Shown here one piece after another: positions 11,592 through 22,094 of a stretch of DNA of 64,000 nucleotides; the stretch's first letter is position 1, and each line of letters begins with the position of its first letter. The DNA is from Apiospora phragmitis (lineage: Eukaryota > Ascomycota > Sordariomycetes > Amphisphaeriales > Apiosporaceae): positions 1 through 64,000 of the forward strand of contig JAQQWL010000005.1 of NCBI GenBank assembly GCA_038363925.1, written 5' to 3'. The translations under genes were made by a program, and so were the position numbers. A model generated the notes under the pieces. It did no database searches and was not told the DNA's origin. It saw nothing but the letters and a program-made list of their open reading frames with translations.

Positions 11592-13843
11592 ATGGCGTCC
11601 TTGCGCGACCGCCAAATCGCTTCTTTGCGCAAGATCCTGAACCTCAACGAGGTGCCCAAGGAAGAAGACGAGTCAACCGCTCATGCGAACGGCTCCGTCG
11701 CTCCCACCGGTCCCATACTGACAGCAGAGGGCGAACCCATCTGGAAGGTCCTGGTCTTTGACGATCTGGGACGCGATGTCATCAGCAGCGTGCTCCGGGT
11801 GAGCGATCTTCGCTCCATGGGGGTCACCATGCATTTGTAGGTTCTCCCTCTTGCAGGCGCCAGCATGGACATTGCTTTGGCTAAGACCGACGGCCATGTA
11901 CAGACACATCAACACCAACCGACACCCGATACCCGATGTGCCCGCCATCTACCTGCTCGAACCGAGCCCCAAGAACCTCGAGGGCATCACCAATGACCTG
12001 CAACGGGGCCTCTACACTCCCGCCTACATCAACTTCACCTCCTCCATACCCAGACCCTTGCTCGAAGACTTTGCCGCCCAGACTGCCGCCACCGAAACCT
12101 CGGAGCACATTGCGCAGCTCTTTGACCAATACCTGAACTTCATCGTATCCGAGCCCGACCTCTTCAGCCTGGGCATGCAGAAGGAGAACACGTATTGGGC
12201 CCTCAACAGCGCCAAGACGAAAGACGAACAGCTGGACCATGTGGTCGATAGGATAGTAAGCGGCCTCTTCAGCGTCGTCGTCACCATGGGCGTCATCCCC
12301 ATAATACGATGTCCCAAGGGTGCGGCGGCCGAGATGATTGCCGGCAAGCTGGACCGCAAACTTCGCGACCACATCCTCAACTCCAAGGACAATCTGTTCT
12401 CGACGAGCGCCCGCCCCTCCTCGTTGGCCGGCACCCCTACATCGCGACCGGTCCTCATTCTCTTGGACCGCAATGTCGATCTCAACCCCATGCTCTCCCA
12501 CTCCTGGACCTACCAGTCGCTGGTGCACGATGTGCTCAACATGAAGCTGAACCGCATCACCATCGAGACGCCCGTCGAAGAAGGAAACCCCGCCAAGGGC
12601 ACGACGAAGAAGTCCTACGACCTGACGGCCACCGACTTTTTCTGGGAGAAGAACGCGGCGCTGCCGTTCCCTCAGGTCGCCGAGGACATCGACGCCGAGT
12701 TGACGCGGTACAAGGATGATGCGGCCGACATCACCAAGAAGACGGGCGCCCACTCGATAGAAGATCTCCAGAACGACACGAGCGTGCTAGCGCACACCAC
12801 CTCAAGGCTGCCATTACCCTGCTGCCCGAGCTCCGCGAGAGGAAGAACGTGCTCGACATGCACATGAACATCCTCGCCGCCCTGCTGACCGGCATCAAGA
12901 ACCGCCAGCTCGACAATTACTTCCAGATGGAGGAGGACGTCATGAAGCAGACCAAGGCACAGGTCCTCGAGGTGATCAAGAACGAGGAAAAGGGAACCAG
13001 CCCCTCGATAAGCTGCGCCTCTTTATCATCTGGTTCCTCAGCACCGAGCAGGAAGTGAGCCGGGCCGAGTGGACCCAATTCGAGGAGGCCCTGAAGGCGA
13101 TTGGCGTCGATACGACCTCTCTTGCCTATGTTCGACAGTAAGTTCTCCGTCTGCCTGTTCGCGTCATCTCTCCAATATAGTGACTGACTAACGCGATATG
13201 CTAGGGTTCGAGCGACGACCAAGATGACGCAACTGACGACCATTAACAACACTACACAGCCCGCCTCCCAACAAGGATCCGACCTGTTCGGGCGATTCTC
13301 GAATCTCTCCACGCGACTCACCGACAGGGTCAAGGATGCCGGAGTCACGTTGCCGGGCGGTTTCAACCTCGACTCGCTAAGCGGCGCCCTGAAGACGCTG
13401 ATCCCCGTCAACCGGGATCTTACCGTGACCAAGATCGTCGAGTCCATCATGGACCCCCAGACGGCTTCGACGTCGGCATTGGCCAAGACCGAGGGTTACA
13501 TGTTCTTCGACCCCGGAGCGCCAACGCGCGCGGCACCATGCCGCCGCCCAGTGCGCTGCGGTCCGGCGGCGGCGGCAGCAGCGCGCCAGGGAGCATGCCG
13601 GGGACGCAGGGTCCGGGCATGGCGCCGAGCTTCGGGCAGCGGCGGCAGGGCTATACGGACGCTATTGTGTTCGTGGTTGGCGGCGGCAGCATGGACGAGT
13701 ACGGCAACCTGCAGGAGTGGATCGCGCGGACGGGCAACGAGCGGGCCAAGAAGCGGGCCATCTACGGCGCCACCGAGATCATGAATGCGACAGAGTTCGT
13801 CGAGGGGCCGCTGCATAGTTTGGGAGAGGAGGTGGGCAGCTAG
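11592..13843 (+). CDS. sly1: Sly1, Sec1/Munc18-family ER-Golgi fusion protein
   Basis: SM-family protein that binds the Golgi syntaxin Sed5 and promotes ER-Golgi SNARE fusion. Conserved blocks appear in order: WKVLVFDDLGRDVISSVLRV, HPIPDVPAIYLLEP, RPVLILLDRNVDLNPMLSHS, LDMHMNILAALLTGIKNRQL, DKLRLFIIWFLSTEQEVSRA, AIVFVVGGGSMDEYGNLQEW. The start is the ATG at 11592 (MASLRDRQIASLRKILNL). Exons are 11592-11836, 11904-13137 and 13205-13843; both introns are 67 nt, and the first restores MHL-HINTNRH. Three single-base frame breaks remain, at 12790-12805, 12985-13005 and 13511-13515. In each, one added base restores family sequence (for example GNQPLDKL at the second). Sly1 is essential in yeast, so sequence error is more likely than a pseudogene. 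Length, about 700 residues, fits the family. Confidence 0.9.
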
Positions 13844-15339
13844 TTTAGGGAGATAGTCCAGCGACGAGCGAAAATGAATTGATATCCTGATCTCACGGCA
13901 CTTTTCATAGCATTTGAGTTTTTGACGTCTTCTTCGTGTTTGGTAACTGTGCTTTCTGTGTATATGCGAGCACCTGCGCTTCGATCCCACTCGAGGGTAT
14001 CATAGAATGCAGTAAGGAGTTCGGCAGTGTATATCGCGGGAGAGGTCTAGTGAATAGCAGATTTACAATGAATACACCTGCATGTATAGATTCTTACTCT
14101 TCAGGCCTCACTCAGTCAGACAAACACGCTATCTCTTGGAGGTGGTGGTAAGTTCTATCTCGTAGCTAGAACGTACTACTTCCACGACCTATTTGGCCCA
14201 TATCATTTCCCAACTTCCGCAGCGACATCCTCATTACAGCCTGTGAGCTCCGGTAGTCTCTTGGCGATTTCCTTCAAATTCGAGTTGGTTTTCTTCCCCC
14301 GACCCTTAACTCCCGCAGCCTGGAATCAAGCAGATACGTTTCCTTATACGTATTGTGCGCGTGCATTCTTAAAGGATGGGGACGACTACTCAAGATAAGA
14401 AAGGGATCATGTTGGGTGCCACGATGATGTTCCGATCAGCACGATAGCAAAGAGGTCGGAAGTCCCTTTGCCACTGCCAACAGCTTTATATAACAAAATT
14501 TCCTGCAGAACAAAACGACCAACCTCGTGGTCACCACCTACCATGACAGCACACATCTGCGTGTGCAACTGCTACTTACCCAAACTTATCTTCAGACTGC
14601 TCACCTCCAGTCGCTCATGAGCCCTCGACCAAGTCACATGTTACTTCTTGCAAGTGACCAACTGGGCCTCGAACAGACTGATGGGTGATCACCGCCTTTT
14701 CTCCGCGGCCATCGTTCCGCTATTATCCCCATGCCTCGCCCCGTCTTGGCAGCTGATGCTCCGGTTCGTCCCCAGCGGCGAGCTTCAGCTGTTCTAGTTC
14801 GCCATTGGTGATCCAGGCAATGCCCGCTGCTCACCTTCCCTGGATGATGAACCTGGTGACCGCGGTCGACCTGACCTCCAAAATAGGCTTTCGTATTCAG
14901 TTAGCACATGGTTGTTGTTCAGCGGATAAGAAACACCCGTTATTATGGGACTGCAAGGAAACAACGATGAATAGTTAGGTAGCTTAGGGTTCCAGGGGTC
15001 CTTTCTGGATTTGTGTAGAGGGCTGCGTCGCTGCATAGCGGGCCTTGCCAGAGCAGTTCAGGCTCGGCGTGATGCTCAGGGGTGCTCGAGGACAATCTCG
15101 AACGGGATCGCGACAGGCGGCGTGTAGGGCGCCAGTTTGGGATTCGTGTACTTGGAGTTCAGCTCAGGGGGTACATCCAGGGACACTGCCTTGCAGGAGG
15201 CGACTTGGAATTTCCGGGGCTGGAAACCTGTATCTTGGGGCTGAAGCATCCCGTGGACAGGCATTGCGCCACGGTGGTGAACAACGACGGGATCAAGTAC
15301 TTAAGCAAAAGGAAAAAAAGGAAGGGATAAATATCAAAA
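13844..15339. other. Intergenic, no gene seen
   Basis: About 1.5 kb downstream of SLY1. Several short open frames on both strands lack recognisable domains. Holds the SLY1 3' UTR; otherwise nothing assigned. Confidence 0.5.
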
Positions 15340-15515
15340 AGCTCAGCTCAGGGAGTCGGGAGCCCGCCCCGGGTGGGGCTCGAACCGTCAACATGTGCCT
15401 ACGAAAACCCCGGTGCCCGGGTCACGGTGTCCGGGAAGGGGCGCACCCCTTCACCCGGACCGGGTTTTCATCCTCCCCTTTGACTTACCACTCGGCCAAC
15501 GCGGACAGGCCAACC
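15340..15515 (-). ncRNA. tRNA-derived Pol III unit, SINE-like or degenerate tRNA
   Basis: On the minus strand a good internal A box (TGGCCGAGTGGT, 15498-15487) is followed about 100 nt later by a B box (GGTTCGAGCCC, 15386-15376). T-rich runs that could terminate Pol III follow near 15340 and 15320. Between the boxes sits a strong inverted repeat, about 15412-15478: arms GAAAACCC/GGGTTTTC, GTCCGGG/CCCGGAC and AAGGGG/CCCCTT. The bases flanking the B box do not pair into a proper T stem and I find no matching acceptor stem, so it is not a functional tRNA. A tRNA-derived SINE or a tRNA pseudogene with an insertion are the main options. Confidence 0.4.
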
Positions 15516-15710
15516 TATTGACCAAGTAGGTAAGTTCCCGGTTCAGTGAAATAATCCGCTGTTATTAGGCCTTATGACCTACAGCTCACATTTTCAAACC
15601 TTCCCCTCCCCATGCATCTTTGGCAACAGTCATCCAAACCTTTTCATCTTCGGATAGAACTGAGCCACGTCTTACCGTCACCCAAATTACTTCCTACCGT
15701 TCACTTCGAT

Positions 15711-16098
15711 TTACTTCTGACTGACGGCTGTCTGGATAAAGAAAGACTGCCCAACCTTGAGGCCAGCTGAGCTCTTCACCATCACCTTGTCAGAGCCCAC
15801 AGGCACATGCTTCTCAGTGATTTCGACAGAATTCTCGGCTTTCGGGTCCTTGATCTCAGTGTACGTGGCGAAGTTGACAAGAGCACCGTACTTGAGATCT
15901 TGGTCATGCCCGGATAGATCTTATTCAGGGCGCCCTGGATGCCTTGGTCTCGCCGAGTGAGGACGTGGCGGGACGGTTCGGGGCGGGCAGCAGGTCGTCG
16001 AATGTTTGGGAGCCGCAGAAGTTGAAGTCGGGAAGCTTGCCGGCTTGGTTCGTTTGAAGCTTAGTGTAGTCGGCGTTGACTGCCAGTACAAGCGTCAA
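15711..16098 (-). pseudogene. Fragment of a small protein gene of unknown family
   Basis: Reading the minus strand gives a coherent protein-like segment split over frames. It starts TLVLAVNADYTKLQTNQAG, continues LPDFNFCGSQTFDDLLPAP, then in other frames IQGALNKIYPGM and LKYGALVNFATYTEIKDPKA, and ends VGQSFFIQTAVSQK before a TAA at 15713-15711. Two one-base frame changes (near 15950 and 15895) link the pieces. A stop (TAG, 16101-16099) directly precedes the first piece, so an upstream exon is missing or joined by an intron ending near there. I do not recognise the family. The hydrophobic LTLVLAVNA start may be the end of a signal peptide, but this is speculative. Confidence 0.4.
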
Positions 16099-16746
16099 CT
16101 ACTGAGGTGGTGATGGGTTTGGAATCAGCATAGTGCAAGCCCGCAAGGTGGTTTTTGACACATGATATGGATTAGTATCTGGTTTCCCTGGTTTAGAAAT
16201 GCAATAAAGAAGCTCATCGAAATATTAATTGTCTGGTCTTATTCTAAAGTTTCAGCAATCGTTCAACGTGACCAGATGCAGGGGGAGACCGAGTATAGTC
16301 GTGGCAAGCCAACGGATAAGTTGCGCCGTCTTCATTACCTTACTAGAGACCTGCAGTATAGTCGATGAATTATACAAATATCCGTACATTATATTCAATG
16401 AATCAACATCTGAGCTTGTGAGACATGAGTGACAATCATTACGAGCTCCGTTTTCAAAGTCACATGCTGGGAGTCAAATTGTTGGTCCTGGCGCTGATCA
16501 GCTTAGCTGCTGCGCCTCAAACTTAGTGCTCTCGGGCGGCCACGTAACAGCCAAAGTACGGACGACGGTGCTTTGCTAGTGCACGGCAGGCAGCAGGATA
16601 ACCATTAGCCGTTATTCAGATATTGAGATTTATATATATTCTACCCATTAGCAAGTAACATGACTCTCAGTCCTCCCTTAACGTAATCCAAACGGATCGC
16701 ATTGCACTCACTCGACGACGTTGATCAATCTCATTAGCTGGCAAAC
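16099..16746. other. Intergenic, no gene seen
   Basis: About 650 bp, moderately AT-rich (for example around 16190-16440 and 16620-16660). It probably contains the promoter of the macro-domain gene; a TATATATA stretch lies at 16632-16640. Confidence 0.4.
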
Positions 16747-17535
16747 ATGGCGGCCTCTTCCGCTAGCACTACTACCCCCCACATCCCCCACATCCAACTC
16801 CTTTGCATGGAGGACAAGTACATCGCCGCCTTCGCCGAAGCCCGCCGGCGCCACAAGCTGCCCGACAACATCTCCGTCGCCATCCACGATTATGCTCTGT
16901 CGCAGCTTCCTGCGACTGTCCAGTTCGACACCGTCGTGTCGCCGGCCAACTCGTACGGCGTCATGGACGGCGCCTTCGACGACGCCCTCTCACGCGCCCT
17001 CGCACCCGCCGACGACTACGGCGCCCTGACCCGCGCCGCGCAGGCCGAGCTGTACCGGCGGTGGCGCGGGTTCGCCCCGCCCGGGACCTGCACCCTCGTG
17101 GAGATCCCGGATTTAACAGAGGGGTGGGCCGGCCGCAGCCGCTCCCGCAACGTCTGGAGCGTCCGGCGCGTCGCCCTCTGCCCCACCATGCGCCTGCCGA
17201 GCGACGCCAACTGGGACCGCGAGGTCGTCTACGAGTGCGTCTGGAGCCTGCTGTGCGCCATCGACAACCACAACCGCGAGGTTCGTGAAAGAAAGGGAAA
17301 GGCAGCCGAAAACGGCGGGGACCGGGACGGGGAAGAGATTCGCAGCGTGCTCATGACGCCGCTCGCTACCGGAGTCGGTGGCGTGAGCCCGGAGCGTTGG
17401 GCTGCCCAGGCCGTGCTGGCGCTGAAGCACTTCGAGGACGCGTCGCGGAACCCTGACCTGTGGAGCAAGCTGGGCTGGATGGAACTTGGCAACCACTCCC
17501 TTGAAGTTGAGGCCACCTGGAAGCAGGAGAAGTAA
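16747..17535 (+). CDS. Macro-domain protein
   Basis: Single-exon gene of 262 residues starting at the ATG at 16747. The segment VVSPANSYGVMDGAFDDALS (about residues 63-82) is the ligand-loop motif of macro domains, which bind ADP-ribose or hydrolyse its derivatives such as ADP-ribose-1''-phosphate. A second conserved segment, SVLMTPLATGVGGVSPERWA (about residues 200-220), is the glycine-rich phosphate loop plus following helix. The insert between them (about residues 120-195) contains a charged stretch EVRERKGKAAENGGDRDG that is probably a flexible loop. No signal peptide or membrane segment is visible, so it is likely cytosolic or nuclear. Substrate cannot be predicted. The frame is uninterrupted, unlike many neighbours. 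Confidence 0.85.
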   Translation: MAASSASTTTPHIPHIQLLCMEDKYIAAFAEARRRHKLPDNISVAIHDYALSQLPATVQFDTVVSPANSYGVMDGAFDDALSRALAPADDYGALTRAAQAELYRRWRGFAPPGTCTLVEIPDLTEGWAGRSRSRNVWSVRRVALCPTMRLPSDANWDREVVYECVWSLLCAIDNHNREVRERKGKAAENGGDRDGEEIRSVLMTPLATGVGGVSPERWAAQAVLALKHFEDASRNPDLWSKLGWMELGNHSLEVEATWKQEK

Positions 17536-18363
17536 ACAGATGGGGTTGAGCTGGCGGCCATATCCAGTCTTCCTTCGTTCTAGCTCAAGATGTTTGGGAA
17601 ATCAAGTTTGGCTGATAGAAGAGACGACCCACAACGGTATCTTACCTTGTAGTATACAAACTCAAAAAGAAGACGTTATATTTATCCTACCCATAATAAT
17701 TGCTCTCCAAACTTTCTCGTCAGGGCGTTCCAGCGGCTCCTATGGATAAAGGGAAGTCTAAAGACAGCCTCCCATAGATCGGAGAATGCGAGACGAAAAT
17801 GTATAAGTTTCCAGTCCTCCTGGTCCTGCACACGTTGTCCGTGGACGACATCTACAGCTTAGTCATACTCTCTCGCAAACTCTCGCAGTGCATCCCTACT
17901 GATCTCTAAATTCTGGTGCATACTGTTTGCGGTGCACCTTGTCAAGGCGGGGCGCGAGTCACAGCACCTGTCTGGTTGTCGCGATGTCCTAAACGTGTGC
18001 AAGCATACCACCGTCACTACCACCACCACCACCACCACCACCTCAAATACTGAACGCGTCTTTACGCGGCAACCAACTGAGCCCCTCCTAAGTCGTTGCA
18101 CTCACATTCAGATCACCCGAGCTGAAGAACTTGACTGAATCCCCATTTCTACTTCAGGCAGGTGTGAGGAAGTCTTTTCTGACAACCATTCATCAACACC
18201 GTTTCCCAACCTTCCTCGCAACATTAGGAAACCACCACGGTCAACCAAGGACTGCATGCCACTGCAAACCGCATCGACCCATATTCGTTCACCATCCTAC
18301 TTCTTCATCGTCTTTGCCTTGACGGCGTCCTAAGCATATCTATAATCAGCTGCCATCAGAAAA
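17536..18363. other. Intergenic with an (ACC)n microsatellite
   Basis: About 830 bp between two plus-strand genes. An ACC/CAC tandem run lies at about 18013-18041. No convincing coding sequence is present; it contains the BTB gene promoter. Confidence 0.5.
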
Positions 18364-19072
18364 ATGGCATTGAAGCTGGTCGACATCAAGACCATGGGCG
18401 ATCTGACGTGAGTAGTAACCGTTCCGCACGATACCAGCGGTCTGGTGTGTGTGGCTAACGATGAACCAGGCTCTTCCACACCGGCATGTTCCACGATACG
18501 GTGATCCATTGCCAAGGAGTGCACTGGACGCTGCATAGAAGCATCCTAGCTTCGCGATGCCAGTGGTTTAAGGAGCAACTGGTAGCCCAGCCTCGGGTGC
18601 GTCAACCAACGGAGATCAATCAAAAACCTTCTAGAACAACTCTCCTTCTATCAACAGGAACGAAAACTGAATTGTGTTTTTGTAGGATGGATACCTCCCG
18701 ACCGTGATTAGACTGCATCAGTTCCCCAGCGATCTCGTCGGCACTCTTCTCAGATTCATATATACGGCAGGTACGTCAGCAATTCTTGCTCTAGGGTCTT
18801 TTGCATACCATGCGTGTCCTACTAACGCGACTGTAGAGATCAGACATCCCCGCATTGGGGACAACCGCGTCATCGCCACCTTGTACAACATGTCGATCTA
18901 CTTCAAGATCCCGAAGCTCGGAGAGGCGATCGTCGCGGAAACCGGACGCCGCGCACGCCTCATCGTGCTGGGCCGCCGGGCCGCCGCCGGCGTAGTTCTT
19001 CACTTCCGCAAGTCGCAGCTCGATGAGCTCTTCGGCGCCGTCCGCATCGCATACAACGGGGAGCAGGCTTAA
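18364..19072 (+). CDS. BTB/POZ-domain protein, four exons
   Basis: Exons are 18364-18407, 18470-18596, 18686-18770 and 18837-19072, with all introns GT-AG; the last has a CTAAC branch site at 18822. The spliced protein begins MALKLVDIKTMGDLTLFHTG. It shows the BTB core VIHCQGVHWTLHRSILASRC, then IRLHQFPSDLVGTLLRFIYT, then the helical segment RVIATLYNMSIYFKIPKLGE. It is about 163 residues long and carries only the BTB fold plus a short helical tail, as in many fungal BTB proteins that act as dimerisation modules or Cullin-3 adaptors. No second domain was seen, so its partner is unknown. The splice phases agree at all junctions, which supports the model strongly. Confidence 0.8.
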
Positions 19073-22000
19073 CAGGCCCCACTCCGCAAGGTATACATGC
19101 AGCTCTTCGTCGAGTGTGCCGCCAGCGTCAGGAGGGACCGGTACTTCTATGAATGCGTGCGCTCTCTTTCGATCTTCTGGCCAGTGTAGTAGTGCCAAAG
19201 GCAAAGGCCAGGACGAATTGCAGCTAGAAAAAGTTTAGTCAGCTAGTAACCGCATAACGCCTGTCATGGGGGTATTCCCTTCATGATAGGCTGTTAGCTG
19301 TGGTGTCGGGTTTGCTGCTGGAGGTGTTCAAGGAAGCGTGGGCCTTGAAGCTAATGGGGAAGATGAATCGCGAGTAACGAGCTAGTAGAACAAGGAGGCT
19401 TCCGGAGAAGTGATGGATGAAGATGCCCTCTCCATCGAAGTAGATCTAGGAATATGGGCTTTATATAGACATTGGCTCTTGACTGCTTCGCTCCTTGGGC
19501 TCGGTGAGTTTCCTATTCTGTGCTTGAACCCATCTTAACCCAAAGGCACGCAGCCTGCAGAAACAAAATATCCTGCTGAATGGTATTTCGTCTCAACCAA
19601 CAACTGGAAGATACCGCCATCACCAAAGACTGGATTATTCACGAACCATTATGCAGTTTTCGAGTAAGGGGGAAGAACATGATCAGCCTTCACTCCATGC
19701 AGCATGGAGACAGAACTCAAATGCCGTTGGGTTCTGTGCAACACGACAGCCCTGCAGTCTATTGCCTGCATAATCTCGATGACACCGAGTTGGCGCTAGG
19801 AAGCTTGCTTGTTCGGTCCGACGTTACATTGGGCGCATGAAGCTCCAATGGAGGGATGGCTTTTCTGTCGTACCCTAGCATATTTGCACCCACTAGATGC
19901 TATCTAGGACCTGAATAATGGTCGCATTCGAAGGGATGCTTGGGCTTAGACGTGTGTCTTCTTTCCCGGCTACCAACTCTTCTTAGGTTTTAAAATACTC
20001 ACATGCTCATTACTCATGTGTTGACTGAACCCACCCGAGCCCCTGGGGCATCGAAATAATGTTTCCTGGATCCAACTATCATGCCAAATTCCGGAAGACG
20101 ATGGCAACGCATACATATTATCATGTATCGTCTTGTCATGTATCACATCCTTCCCAAGGGATGACAACTGTTGCATGAGTCATGAACACACCTTTGCCTG
20201 CTATAAGCGTGCCAAAATGCTGGAATCGCTCAGGGGCCCCAGCGAGCCAGCGCTCCAAGTAACCAAAATTTCAGTCCTTCTGCATGTGCCTCCAACTACA
20301 TGCCAGCCTATGCGACTGTAGCGCGAACAAGATGACCATGGCTACGCTGCAATCTCGTCGCTAATACCCCGATCTCCTCTACGGGCAACGACGAGGGAAA
20401 CAAGTAGCAGTTGCAGCTTAATAGGTTCTCCCAACTGGCTGGACAAATCGCTTGAGTGCATATGGTCAAGCTGCCGACGCGGTACGACGTTATAATCATA
20501 AAAAGTTCATCCAAGAGACGGAAGATGCAAGAAGCGACATGTCCTAGCCATGCAAGGCGAGGTTTTCAACTGTGCGCTGCTTTGCTTCTAGTGAGACCCC
20601 GATCTTCACTTTGAATTCCCCGATGGCATCACGCTAGCATCTCAAGGCTATCAGGCATCCATGGACAAAGTCAGTTTCCACCTACTGATCTTCGACTCAA
20701 ATGTGCCCGAACGGTTTATCTTGTCAAGCTACCACAAGATACTTGGTGTCGTCACTGAAGTGGCAGGTTTAGGTACGCCGTCTAAGTGGGCATCACTATC
20801 TGAAGCACGTTGGAGGCTTACGCATTCCGACGGAACTGGTCCGAAGTCTAGGTTCGGACCATATGAGCCTTATATGTATCGTTACGAAGGCTATCGGAAG
20901 CCTTGCTAGACATGCTACGTAACAGCAGATGCCTACCCACGAGATACATCAACAAATGAGGTATCTTCATCCTTTTCGACTTGATGCACTTGATGTCAAG
21001 ACAGGTTGCAAGGCCCGAGGTGTATCATACCTCCGGCTGTCGTACTTTACGTTGGTGGTTTGGGGTGCAATCCTTCGTGATGGCAGTGGAAGCGGCGGTT
21101 CAACTTCTGTATAGCCATGTTACTGGAGTCGAGGCGGAAGAGCAGCCGGTCTCCCATCCGAAACACAACTTTGGCGTAGACCTTTCGCGTACCTCTGGCT
21201 GCTTAGCGAGATCATATGGGCCATATCGGTTATTGACATCCGGCATCAACTATGCATCGTTGAGAGTCGGCCTGGAGAATAGCGGCCATGTAATTCAGTC
21301 ATCTCATCTATCGTATTCCACTTATTACTCTCTCCCAATGTCTCGAGCGTACTACCAGCCGCGAGATAGCAACTGAAGCCCCTGCTCGTGTGATGCCAAT
21401 GCCTCTTTCCACTGATTCGATAGAGTGGAAACTTGACAAACAAGTTTTGTTACCGCCCAAGCAGCGCAAATTATGAGAAACTCCAAAAGATGCGAGAGAT
21501 CCCTTTTAGAGGCACAATCAAGCTTTGCTGTCGTAAGGGCTCCTTTGACGTCGAAGTCTACAATATTAGGCCCAGCTCCGATATGCCGCAAGACCTTCTA
21601 CTCGGGGGATATATCCGGCCTCGTTCTGTCTTCATCTAGTGCATGCGAGACTGAAGTTCCAAGTTTCCAGAAGTCCTCCCATTGACCATCGAAGTGGCAC
21701 GTTTAGGCGAAGTGGGTGGTGTTGCGCTAGTAAGTTGTGCCGCAGGCGCCGCCCGTAAAGACTGCCGTCAACCAGAAAAGCCCGCATTAGATGTCACACT
21801 AAGGAAAATGCTAAGGCAGTTGACTGTAGTCACCGTCGCCTCTTTAGTGCTACCAGACAATTTACCGTGGGTAATACGGGAATCTTTCGTCATGCAGGAA
21901 AATTTGAGCCGGGGTTGGCGAAAAAGGATCTGTGCTCGGGAGATTGCACCTAGGCAGCAAGCGGCGCAGGCAGATATGTAGGACGGTGTTTCCAGTTCAT

Positions 22001-22092
22001 ACGGATTAGCGGACCAGCCTCCGGGAAGAAATATAAATGAAATGACTTCTTTACGTTACTGAATAAAGAAAACTCGCCAGCTGTTTTCTTCT
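19073..22092. other. 3-kb stretch without a recognisable gene
   Basis: Ordinary base composition, not strongly RIP-like. Open frames reach about 130 codons (20981-21376 plus strand; 21682-21981 plus strand) but none shows a known domain, a good splice pattern or similarity to another part of the window. It may contain old degraded sequence or non-coding RNA. The right end abuts a transposon. Confidence 0.45.
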
Positions 22093-22094
22093 AC

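Noticed and set aside
11881..12753. 290-codon minus-strand frame
   Set aside because: Antisense to conserved SLY1 exon 2.
15362..15515. Functional tRNA gene
   Set aside because: A and B boxes are present, but neither a T stem nor an acceptor stem can be paired.
18010..18042. Histidine- or threonine-rich coding tract
   Set aside because: A simple ACC microsatellite with no surrounding coding signal.
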